64,000 nucleotides of DNA from Prinia subflava. Taxonomy: Eukaryota > Chordata > Aves > Passeriformes > Cisticolidae. Positions within the stretch are counted from its first letter, which is position 1, and every line of letters begins with the position of its first letter. The translations under genes were made by a program, and so were the position numbers. The stretch covers positions 138,301,602 through 138,365,601 of the forward strand of contig NC_086247.1 of assembly GCF_021018805.1 (NCBI RefSeq), read 5' to 3'. Under the pieces are notes generated by a model that ran no database searches, had not been told where the DNA came from, and saw nothing but the letters and a program-made list of their open reading frames with translations. Below, piece after piece: positions 39,101 through 51,100 of this stretch.

Positions 39101-42100
39101 ATCCTTCAGTAGAAGAATATGGTAAAGACTAGAATAATGGCTAATACAAAAATATTAAACAGTTATTTCACGGCATAATCAGTGTCCAAAAAAAATTTGA
39201 GCATCTTGATGTAAGTAAGGAGTACAGTTTTGTAATGATGATGAACTACTTACATATGTATACAGGAATCAAATGCATCGTAATTTTTTTTTGTAGTTGT
39301 TGTTAGGCATGTGCATCACAAGTGTGTGATGGTTGTAAGTATTGCTTTGACAAGCCTAACTTGCCTGCATGCTATGTCATTCTGCTGGGCTCTGAGTATG
39401 CAATATAGTTTTGGTGTAGGATTATGGTCTAGCTTTCGAAAGACTGTATTTGAGTATGAGACTTAGTCTGTTTTCCTTTTTTTTCCCCCCTTATATCTTT
39501 ACACAGAATAACATACAGTTTAAGCCAACATAGTGCAGGGAAAGGTTTTAAGGTAGTGCTGGTTCAGTAACTCATGTTTGTGCAAACTGACCTTTAACCC
39601 TTGTGGACTACTAAACAGTTGGGTGGTGGTGTACCTCTTCGCTTTTGTGATGGACTGTTTTTCTACCCCGCAGGGTTAAAGGTGGGGAGAAAAGTTTGAA
39701 ATAGTAATTTTTTCACTGCTTGTGTAGTTTGAAGGCTCACAAGATAGAATTTGCATTATAATGGCTCTCATTTTGCACCCTACTGTGTCATTTAGTCATG
39801 TTCTGTGTGTAGCTCTTGGAAGACTTTGAAACAATTACTTTATTTTTTTTATGGCTCCATTCACTCCTACCTATCAGTTCTTTACTGTAATTGCCTATAA
39901 GATAAAGTCTTTGCCATTTTTGAATCACTTTGACTTCATGTTTAGATTGCTATACAACTTGTGAAGTAATGGTACTTCATGTAGTACCCTGGGTATTGAG
40001 AAATTTCTCAGCAGGGAAAGGGAAAATAAAGGCTGGGAGAGTGTTAGATTTGCAATATCTAGGTTTTTCCCTGAAAAGTGTGAGATAATGATTTTTCTTA
40101 GTTTGGTGTGACTTATGTGAACATTTAAAACTTTAAAAAAAATCCCATCAAGAAGAAGAGTTTTTACTTGCCTAGAAGTTTTAGAGAACGGAGGCCTTAA
40201 GAGCAGGAAATTTAAAAGAAGATTGCAGAGTGGAATGGGTGTCCTTGTTTTAACTGTAGATGGAACTGTTCAGATGAATTGAGCTTAGGCACAAATACAG
40301 ATCTAAAGGATGTTGAGAATTATCTCCTTTCTCGTTTCAGCTGTTCAAGGGTTTTCACATTGAGGAAAACCAAGTTGCCTTGAAGAGTAGTTGGTAGGGA
40401 GGCCAGAAGCAGGTGATGGTTTGGGAAGTGGTGCTTTTGGTGTTCTAGTTGTCAGTAGCTTTATTGCAGAGACTGAGGTTCAAGAAAATTTAGTCTGCTT
40501 GGTATGTGTAAACAGAAATAGTTACCTAGAACTAATAATGAGTAGTCTGAGAAGAAAACAGCAGTTTGAAGAAAACAGAATTACTTCAGTAAACTTGAAA
40601 TCTGATTTTATGCATCTAACCATGTAGGCTGTTGATAAGCCTGTTCAAATTTTCTGATCTAATGTTGAGGAGAAAATATCTGTTAATTTCTGAATTGGCA
40701 TGTTAGGGCTCTTAGAAGCATCAAAATTGTAAAGGCTATTTGTTTGCTAGTAATGGAATAAAGTTTGAGAGTTAGACCAGTGAAGGGACAAACTGCATTA
40801 CTCTGATCATAAAATCAAAGTAAGTTTTATGTTATGCAAAGAAGAAACGTGCATGTGGTCACTTGAAATACTTCTGCATCTGAACTATGATGTGATTCAG
40901 ATTTTGGACAACTTGCCTTCCCTCTTCTTTCCCCTTCCACCTCCTTCGAATGCAGATGGTTGATTTCTTTGAAAGCATAAGTGGTGAATGGTCTTTCTCT
41001 TTCCTTTCAGGGACCAGTTACTCTCCACAAGAAAATTCACACAACCACAGTGCTCTTCATAGTTCAAATTCACATTCTTCTAATCCCAGCAATAATCCAA
41101 GCAAAACTTCTGATGCAGTGAGTATTTCTGATTGATTTTCATCCAAGTGTTGCCCTGTTGATACATACCATATTTTCATGGTTTTGTCTAAATTGGGCAG
41201 CATGTACATTGTGCTTGAGTTTTCCAAAATCAGTCTTTATTTTATAAACACCCTGTAAACCCAACCTGCAATTGTCATATGTTTTAAAACTATTCTAATT
41301 GGTAATCATTAAAGCTTTTAGTTACCTGTCATTAATTTTAAAATATTAGATTATTTAAATGACATAGATGCAGAAATATTTTCCATGAACTTTGTGGTAA
41401 ATCTAGAGCAGACAGTCTGATTTAACTTATTTGAAATACATTACGTATTGTGAACTTTAGTCCCTTCATTATCAAAGATTGAGTAGGTAGAGTGGTGTTT
41501 GTAAAAAATTGCCCAAAACCATAATTGGTAGATTTGTGATCAGTAGAAAAATTTTGAAAAGATAATAATTTGAGGATATTGTAAGGTGAAGGAAACTAAT
41601 GTTATCAGTACTGACCTTACTGTATGCCACTAAATGTGCTATTAGATTTTGTTAAAGGGTTTGATGGGAATAAACCAGAGGAGATTATTGCAGAATGCAA
41701 CAGGAGGATACTGGTCATGTATTCAAGCTGTCAATGAAACCGGCATTTAGAGGTGGTGGAAAGTAATGATCTGGGTACATAAAAGGGTGCCCTGTAGTTC
41801 TAAAAACAGTGAAAGCTATTAAATCTGTATATTAAAACTTTCAAGTAGTCTTGTGTCCAACACTGTTTGTATTTTAAAGGCTTATGATTCTGCGGATGAT
41901 TGGTCTGAACACATCAGCTCTTCAGGCAAAAAGTACTACTACAACTGCCGAACAGAAGTTTCACAGTGGGAAAAACCAAAAGAGTGGCTGGAAAGGTATA
42001 TGTGTTTGTTTTAATTGTATAAAGAACAAATATTCTTAAGCACTTTTCAGAGCAGTTGAGCTTATCTAATAGATTACTGCTATAAAAGATTGTGCTAAGT

Positions 42101-45100
42101 CTGCTGTGTTCCTAGCCTTACCATGACCCCTGGCACCTGTTATCCCTTGACAGTCCATAGCCTGAGTGGGGAGTATGGTTGGTTTGTGTGGGGATGATTT
42201 TTTGGGTGGTGGTGTTCTTGGAGGCGGGAGGTTGGTTGATTGATTTGGCTTTTGTTTTGTTCTGGGGTTTATTTATTTGTTTTGGTCGGGGTTTTGTTTT
42301 GTTTTGTGAGTGTTGCTTTTAATGTTTTGTGTTGGAGTGGGGTTTTTTGGTGGTTTTTTGTTTGTTTGTTTGTTTTGGTTTGTTGTTTTTTGGGTTTTGT
42401 TTTTTTTTTAATTGAGATTAGTGAGCTGAACTGATGCATTGAGGGCTTCAACAAGCACAGATGTAAGGAAGCAGTGGCTGGAGTTTGCTAACCCCACCTG
42501 TAGCAGCAAGCTCTGAACAGTTTCATTCATCTCATGTAACTTACAGAAACTGTTATATTGTTTGATAATGTAAGTTCTTACTTATCTTTTGTTTTCTTTT
42601 CTTCAGAGAGCAGAGACAAAAAGAAGCTAGCAAAATGTCAGTTAACAGTTTTCCAAAAGATAGGGATTACAGAAGAGAGGTGATGCAGGCGACAGCTGCC
42701 AGTGGGTTTGCCAGTGGAAGTATGTGGTTTTTTTACAGCAATACATTCTTGCCTTGTTTGCATTAGTTTTCTTTCCCAAACTTCAAAAATTTAAGAAAAA
42801 TCCCTTTTCTTAGCTCTTTCTCTCACCTTTTAATATATAAAAGCCAAAGTGGATAGCACAGTTAACTCTCCCAAATGTTGTTTCTTTAAATAACTTTACT
42901 AGTGCAATGCTTGCTTAATGCTTTTCATGGTACTCCTCCTTTTTGTGGCTTTTACGGTCAAATTTAATTATCTTCGTGGGTAGTTACTTAAACAGCTTGC
43001 ATAATCTGTGGTTTAGTTGGACTGTTGTGATCACTGAGACCTACTAATGTCGTATTCTGACCTCAAAAATAAAGATTTCACATCTAAAAACAATAACCTA
43101 ATTCAATGGATTTTGATATCAGGGTTATCAGAGGCTTGTGTATGTTACTGAGAGAATATTTACCTTACCAATACTCTTAGCAAAATCTTTCCTGGACTAT
43201 AAATTTCTGTAACTTGGAGATTTTTGTCCTGATACCTAGCTTTTATCTTTGTCAATTTTCTTCTGGAAGATAGTTGTACTGTGAGATTCTGTCTGTATGC
43301 TGATGTAGTTGGGATAAATTTGTAGCATAGTTCTCAGGGTAGTTTAAAAGAAGAAGTCAAAATATTACTCTTCACCCACGCTCGTTGGATTTGACAAGGT
43401 AGAGATGTATAAAGGGATATTTTTCTGTGTACACTGAAATTTACTGCATATGCTAAAATATACTGGATGCTGCAAAAATATAGCATTCATGCATAATGCA
43501 GTGAGCATTTGTTTTGTGACAGGTGAAAATGTAAGAATCTATAAAGAGAATTACTCTGTGTTTACTGGGTATGTTCAGAGTAGCATATTTTGAAGTCTGT
43601 GATCATGTGACCAGTGCAGATTAGTAATATATTTAATACATATAAATGTCTTCAATTAGGTGTAAATTTGTCGTAGTAGTATTCAAGTGACATGGAGAGG
43701 AATTCTTTGAAAGCTAGAATGTGAAGCTATTAAATTATACTTGATGTTCAGGGTTTTTGATGAACAAAAGAAAAATGGCACAAATTATCTCTTCACACTA
43801 AATACAAGATGGAAATAATAGATCTTGATTTAGATCTTTTTAGGAGACTTCAAAAATTAATTTGACTGTAACACTGGTTCTAAAGCAGCCTTTCATCAAA
43901 ACACAGTGCTTAACCGGAACTCTAAATCAAGCAAAGGTCAGAGAAAATGCATTTTGTCAGTGAGTAGAATTAAATTTTGCCCTTTTTATGCTGATCTACT
44001 TGAGGCTTTTTTTAGTCATAAGAAGTTCAATCAGCTCTAGTTGTTGGTGTGCAGCTGTATTAATCAGTCACTGCAATCTTAGACTTGTTTCTAATTTAAT
44101 CTTTTTTTTTCCTTATTGCAACGCTACTTGGGGAATCCTGGAAAAAAGTGGAAGACAAGCATTCCAGTGACACCAGCAGTATGCTCCCACAGAATATTTT
44201 ATCTCAAACAAGCAGGCACAATGACAGAGACTACAGACTGCCAAGAGCAGAGACTCACAGTAGTTCTACTCCAGTACAGCATCCCATCAAACCAGTGGTT
44301 CATCCAACTGCTACCCCAAGCACTGTTCCTCCTAGTCCATTTTCTCTACAATCTGATCACCAGCCAAAGAAATCCTTTGATGCTAATGGAGCATCTACTT
44401 TATCAAAACTGTCTACATCCACATCTTCCATCCCTGCACAGAAAACAGAGAGAAAAGGTATGTCTGATGAAATTCCCTCTAATATTCAAGATGATGCATT
44501 GCATTACATTGCTTGTTTGAAGTATGTTAGTGCTAGAATTTAAAAGATTTTTTTCCTCTTTGATTGTATGTGCTTAGAACCTGATTGCTGTTCTTATGTG
44601 TTTACTTTTCCCTAAACTCCATTTGCGATATCTTACACAAGTTCAAATTGACACTGTGATATTTACTATTTACTGGCTCATTCTGCAGAGTAACATTTCA
44701 GATGGTAATTTGAAAGATGTGTTTTTGTAGAACATATTTTAATTCTTGTCTTCTCTCGTTGTTTTGGATCTTTGCCATTTATTTGTGTTGTAATGTAGTT
44801 ACACAATTCAAAAGTCATTTTGGACCATTATGATTTATGAACTGCTGTTACTGTTTGGAATGCCAGTGTCAAACCTTTCAATCAACACAAGCACAATTCT
44901 TACAGAAAGCAAGAGCTTTCTACGTGTTTGTACGAGCTAATCTGTTTTGATCTATATCTTGAGAAATTCTGGATCTTCAGTGTTAAATCTGCTGGTAGTA
45001 TATGCTTCTGTCATCTGATAATACCTGTTAGATACAGTTAGAGTCAAGCAAAGATCAGGATTTCACTGTGCATTGTTTGTGACCTTTCAGACCTGTCTTT

Positions 45101-48100
45101 TGGTTAGATTTACTTCATTATTAGGCATGAAGAGCTCAAGAAGATTGTGAGAATGAGATGTGTGTTCACAGTGTGTTACTTTGGTGTAGTTGAATTTTAG
45201 AGAGTGGTATTGTGTAAGAAAATTCTGTTTTGAGAGCTTTGGGAGGGAGAAAAGTAATTTTTGATAATCATGTTGTGTTTTAATTTAAAATACTGTATAA
45301 TTAATATGTAATTGAATTATTTTTTGAAAGATGGCTTTTTGCCCTGTATATACTTGCAAGTTGGCCTAGTTAAGTAGTTTTAAAAAGAAGCTCAAAACAG
45401 ACTCTGGTCTGACACTGGTCTTGTACTTGGTGTTCGTTTTTGTGTCTTCCACTTTTGTTTATTGAAGAGTTCCAACTTCTGCACAGACTTAAGAACAGCT
45501 GGCCACCCAAAATATTCAAACAATAGCATGCACTGACAAATATTGTAAGACAGTTGTGCATGAGAAGAATTTTTTTTGTTTTTTCTTGACACTTCGTGCA
45601 ATTTTTACATAACCTGGGTCATGAATGCTGGCTGTAAACTACAGAGGAACAAGTTATTTTCAGCAAGCCTTTTCCCAGTCAATGCAGTAAAGCACGAAGT
45701 AAGGTGTACTAGTTCAAGCATGGTTCTTGTACTGAGCACAGTAGTTACCTGCTTCAGTTAAGCCTCTATATTCTGGTTGCAGTCTGATGCACTTTGTACA
45801 CATTACAGCATAAAACATCCATGTCAAGTGTTCTTTCCTTTAGTGTACTACTCCATTTCTATATTTAAAATACACTTGAAACCCCTCTTATTATTATTCA
45901 ATTCTGTCATGTTCTTGATGCCTGTTTGGTGTGTGATCAGATTGCATACTGGGTGTTCTTTCACTGCTTTACTGCACATCTTCATTGATTGAACAGCTGA
46001 TTCTTACAGCAATTGAAGGAACTTCCCATTCTGACAACTGCTACAGATGTTGGCAGAGAGTTCTAATACTTATTACATACAACATTAATTTGAGAACATC
46101 TGGGTATAATAATGAAAACAATCACACAGGGCAGTCTTGATACTGTAAATCTTACTTTAGAATCCATAATGCCATGGATGATGGTTCCATATTAAATAAT
46201 TTGCTGAATTTCTGTATTCTTATGTGGGTTAAATGAATAGATTCTCTGTAATAATCATGCCTCATTGATCTGTTTCATGGCACTTGATTGTGAGCAAATA
46301 TTGTACTTACTGAGCTTCAGAAAAGGGTGGATTACTGAAAGTTAGTACATAATTGAAGAATTAGGATAGGTGAGTATTGGGCTTGAAATTCTTACTCTAG
46401 AAAATGTGAGCTTTACGTGTTGCTTTAGCTCTTGTACAGAAACAGAAGAATTCAATGCAGGTTCTGTCATGATTAAAGGTCATCAAAGAGTGCATTCAGT
46501 TGACTTTGTGGGGAATGTCGGACTGTCTTTCTAAGGAAATTAAACCAGTAAATTTTCTGTAGCATTTTGCATATTTAAAATTTTAAAAAGGGAAGAAACA
46601 TTGCTTTGCATGATTTACTCCTTCTCTCAGAGGTGACTGTGAACCTGCAGTACTAGAAGTATGCAGTTTATAAAGTTTTTTGTAGCTGCTATAAAAATTG
46701 AAAATACAATAATTGTCCTGAGACACTTGGTTCAAACAGTCTTCTAAAAGTGTCTTTACAGAACTGAAAAGTAGTTTGAGAGATTTATGTTTACAGTAGT
46801 AAAGCAGATAGCCTTTAATCTTCTTTTTCTGTTGACTGTCTGTGTCATCCCTCTCTCTTTCTAAAAGGAGGTAAAACTGTATTTTTTGCCTATAAAAATA
46901 GGTTGGTCCAAATGACTGAATAAAATGCGCAGTAGTCCTTCCTTAAATGAAACTTGCTTCTTGTGAATGTGTTTCTGGCTGCCTTGTGCCAGCCTATATG
47001 TACCACTGTTCTATTAGTTCTGATTTCAGTGTGGCTTTTTTTTTAAGCAGTAATAGTTTTGAACAGCAGAACAACAGAAAAACACAAAACCCAACAACAA
47101 TGCTTTATTTCAGCTCAATCTCTTTTGCTGCAGGGGTATGTTGTAGTCCCACAAGGAGATTGAATAAAATCCCTGGCTGAACTATAGCTCAGCTGTTAGC
47201 AGTAGTCCTCTGCCCTCAATGGCTGGCAGTAGTGGAGAGTTCCTGGGGAACTATTTGACCTCTACCCTTTGGTTTGAATGTTCCAGTCAGAATCTGCTGC
47301 TTCTGTTTGTGCTCACTGTGAGTGCTTTATGCAGGTAAAGTGTGGGGTTGCTTTTCCTACTTTTTGGCTGCTTTATCTGTAGGGCACATCACATTTCCTA
47401 TTTCTAATTCAGAATGAAATGTTGTATTGTCCTTATCTTAACAGTGTGTCTGTCTGTAGGATACTGCTTCTCACACCTTTCCTCTGAGTCCCATCAGGCA
47501 GCACTTTTGTTTCTAGTGCTGCAGTACCCTAAAACTTCTATGAGAACACAGCAAGCTGGTCAGTGCAATGCTGGGTGGGTTGTGACTCTGGTGCTTCTTT
47601 TCCTTTTCTCACCCCTGTGGTTTTCTTGTAACACTCACTAGTCTTTAGTGGTCAGTTATTAACATTGCTTCTGGTATTGTTGCATCTTCTTTGGCTGAGT
47701 TTTACAGTTTCAAGTATATTACTCAATTCATATGTCAGTTAGAAAAAGTTACACGTGAGACTGTTAGTTTCTTCCAATGTTTTATAATTGTTTGCTGAAC
47801 ATTGCTGTTACATTTATTTTGACAGCAGAGGTAAAATACAAAAAATTCAGTTTTAAGACTGGAGAAATCCAAATGTGAGAAATAGGGAATTTTTTTATAT
47901 ATTAGATGATTCGAGTATTTTTGAGAATCTGGTTGTTATTGCTACTGTAGTTTCATTTGATCAAATATGTTTACAGAATGCATTGCTTTTAAATATTTGT
48001 GTATTTTTGTTGTGGCTTAAGGTCCGTAGCAGATCAGAACTGAACTGTGTAAAACAGATAAATGTGAGTGTCAGTGTTCAGAGAGCTTAGTTGATGGACT

Positions 48101-51100
48101 GTACACTCCAGGTGCTTCAGCACAGAAAATGTGTTACGGTTCTTAATCATCAGCAGAAAATGAAGCAGTTCTGTTAGCTGCTCTGGGTAGTAGCTTTTTA
48201 ATCAGTGAAGTAGAGATGAGGCTTATAGGGTAACAAGATACAAACTTCTGAAGATTTTGTAATGCAGTTTTCCTCCCACAGAGAGCACACTGCAAGAGCA
48301 CACGTACCTAATAGTTGCTGGCAGTGCAAAGATAACAGCTCAAGCTCACAACAGAGTGGGTGGGTAATACTGTAGTGTTGACTCCAAAGGACTTTGGATG
48401 CATTTGTTTTGTTTTAAATGGGATAAAATTTACATCTGTAGTAAGAGCTATTGGAACACTCAGAGGGCCACTTTAATAATTTAGGAATCATCTAGTCAAC
48501 AGCAGTCAGTAATTTCCATGTCATTAAAAATAAATCTTTGTTGCTAGCAATCAGAATAAGAGCATGCTAATATATAGCATTAATGTAAAGCTAGTCATGC
48601 AGAGAGTACTTGCATGTTAGCTGTCAGGAAGAGGGCTGTGAAGGAAAGTCCTTCCTTCACAAAAAAGGCATTTCCCAGTTTTCTTTTTTCCCCATCCTCT
48701 TCTCTGTCGTGCTGACGTGCCCCATGAGCTCGGCACAGTCTGGTCAGGAGGAGGGTGAGCAAATTGCAGGTGCTCACAGGACTCCAGCAGACAGCAGGGT
48801 GGCAGAGGCACAGCAGAGGTGTGGGACTGTCAGTGTCAAACCTCTTCTCCGTAGCAGGGTAGCTGAACAGTCAGAGGGCTTCATTTCTACTCCTCTGTAG
48901 GCTTAGGGTTGCCTTTCAGAATGTCAGTCCTGGCAGATCAGCTGTTTGCTTAGGAGCAGAAATTGTCGTAAGGGGCAAAGATTGAGTCATATATATATAT
49001 ATATTTTTATACACACACATAAACATGCTACTCAGTTTTGGCATCACCAAACTGAGAAGCTAAGGGTGTTCAGAAAAAACTGAAGATCATTTTGGCACAA
49101 CTGCTGAAAATGATCTGTTATTTTTTTCAGAAAGGATTGTTTGGCCATGTTATTAAAAAATTCCCACTGCTTGGAAGCATCATACTAGAATGTTCCCATT
49201 CTGACTTGATGTGGTATTTCTACTTAAGCCAAAACTTCAGCAAACTTCTTTGCAAAACTTGAACTGCATCTTGTGTCATACAGGTTCTTGTCATATGAAA
49301 CTCAGACTGATAACTTGGATTTCTTTCATTTCTGTCCAAAAGATGTGATTGTGGGTCATACACCCAGCAGAGAGGGTTATTAATAGAAAGCTCTTCCTTA
49401 ATCATTGCGGTCTTCAAAAGTTATTTTCATTGTAAAAAGTTCTTTTACTGCTCCATTTTAATGTTAAACCAATTCAAAATTCTTCCCATTAAGTTAATCT
49501 CCACATTTAATGATGTTTCTTTTTACCATCTGCTGACTTCATTTTCCTCCTTTCTTGTTTTCTGCTTTGGATGGCTTTATTTTTTGGTCAGTTTTTTTCC
49601 ATGTGAATAAAGCTGATGGTCCAGAAAGTTGTTTAGTTCTATAATATAGTTCTGTATGTAGGCTGCATCTAATAAACTTGTTTGCATAATTGTCAGAAAA
49701 CAAACTCTATTTTCATGCTATTGCCACAAAGTGAATGGATTTTTAAAGTTTTTTTAAAAGCTACAGATATTGAGAATTTATTATGCATACCTTATAATGG
49801 AAAAATTGGTGCAAAGTCATATTTTAAAAATCACAACAAGCAATTTTTAAAATAATCTAATTTTTTTTTAGTCATTCAGAGGAAGAGATAAAACAAATTT
49901 TATTTAATGAAGTTCTTAAAACTTGAAGAGATTACAGCATGCTATGTTCTAGTTTTAGTTTTTAATTGCATTTTTTTATTATTTAAAAAGCCTTCCTTGG
50001 GACTTCCATGATAAAAGATGGAGTTTCAGGTGCATTTGCATAGCATTTGTTTTGAAATTGATGTTGACAATGAAGAGGCTGTAGCCTTGCCCTGTTGCAC
50101 TTCTTCAGTCATAATCTGTGCTGTAAAGCCTGCAAAAGTCTTAAGTTGTTACAAAAAAACCACCCAGGTTAATTTGCATTTTTCTCTTGGTAAAATTCCA
50201 GTTGTCATTTCAAAATTAGTCTGATGCGTAATGATTCAGATTAGGTTTATGAATAACTGCCATGTAATCCAAATCCTTTTTCTGCAATAATAGTGTAGAT
50301 TGCTTGTTAAGGAACATGAAATGATGTTGACACAGATGTAGGATCAGTGTGTCAGAATTGTAAAACTACAGGATTTAAATTTGTGAAGATATTTAACTTT
50401 TCTCAGCATGCTGTGTTCATCTTGACTGTGTTTCATGATGTTTGAGGGCTTCAAGTGCACTTAAGAGCTACAGGATTGTATTATTAATAAGTATTTGTAA
50501 AAACTCTAATGAACTAGAAAATAGTGTTTAGATGTTGGAAAGTAAACTTAATTCTGTGGCAAAATAAACAATGAAACAGTCTCTCAGAACAAGGGAATAA
50601 GGGAGGAAAAGAAAGGAGTGAGCAGTTTTTGCTTCTATTTGTGGAAAAAACAGGGGAAATGCATACACCCCAGTGAGTGATATCTGAGGGTTTTTGTCAG
50701 ACAAATATTTCATCTTGAGGAGTTCTAACAAGTTAAATTAACTTCAAAAGGCAAAACTTGCAGGCTCTGTACAGCATGATAAATTAAACCAGGTTTTAAC
50801 CTTCTAGTTACATTAGTTACGTTATTCAAAATGTAGTTACATTATTCAAAAATGGATGTGAAAATCTTTGGAGGCTTTTTGTTTGTTTGCAGTATTTCTA
50901 TGATTTAGTATCCTGTCTGAGCCATGAAGATAAATGGGTATAAATTAAGCTAAAGAAATTTGTGATTATTATATACAGCTAGTTTCTAGTATTGTTTTTT
51001 TAACATGTGAGTCTCCATCACAGAGGAGTTTCCCTTTGTGGAGAAGAGCTAAAGATCACAGCTTGAGATAAGAACAATTTACTGGAAACAGCAAGGAAAT

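Larger units (their letters stand above)
22929..41010 (+). other. WAC intron 3 (18.1 kb)
   Basis: A long AT-rich intron holding a minisatellite (29169-29304), a CR1 fragment (29572-29910), a short perfect hairpin (36679-36705) and a GC-richer patch (38260-38640). No additional coding exon with flanking splice sites and similarity to WAC or another protein was found on either strand. Confidence 0.8.

Noticed and set aside
42240..42454. Open frames on both strands
   Set aside because: Translations of the G/T low-complexity tract only.
44116..44520. 134-codon plus-strand frame overlapping WAC exon 7
   Set aside because: Shadow of exon 7 in another frame; the WAC frame has homology and matching splice phase.
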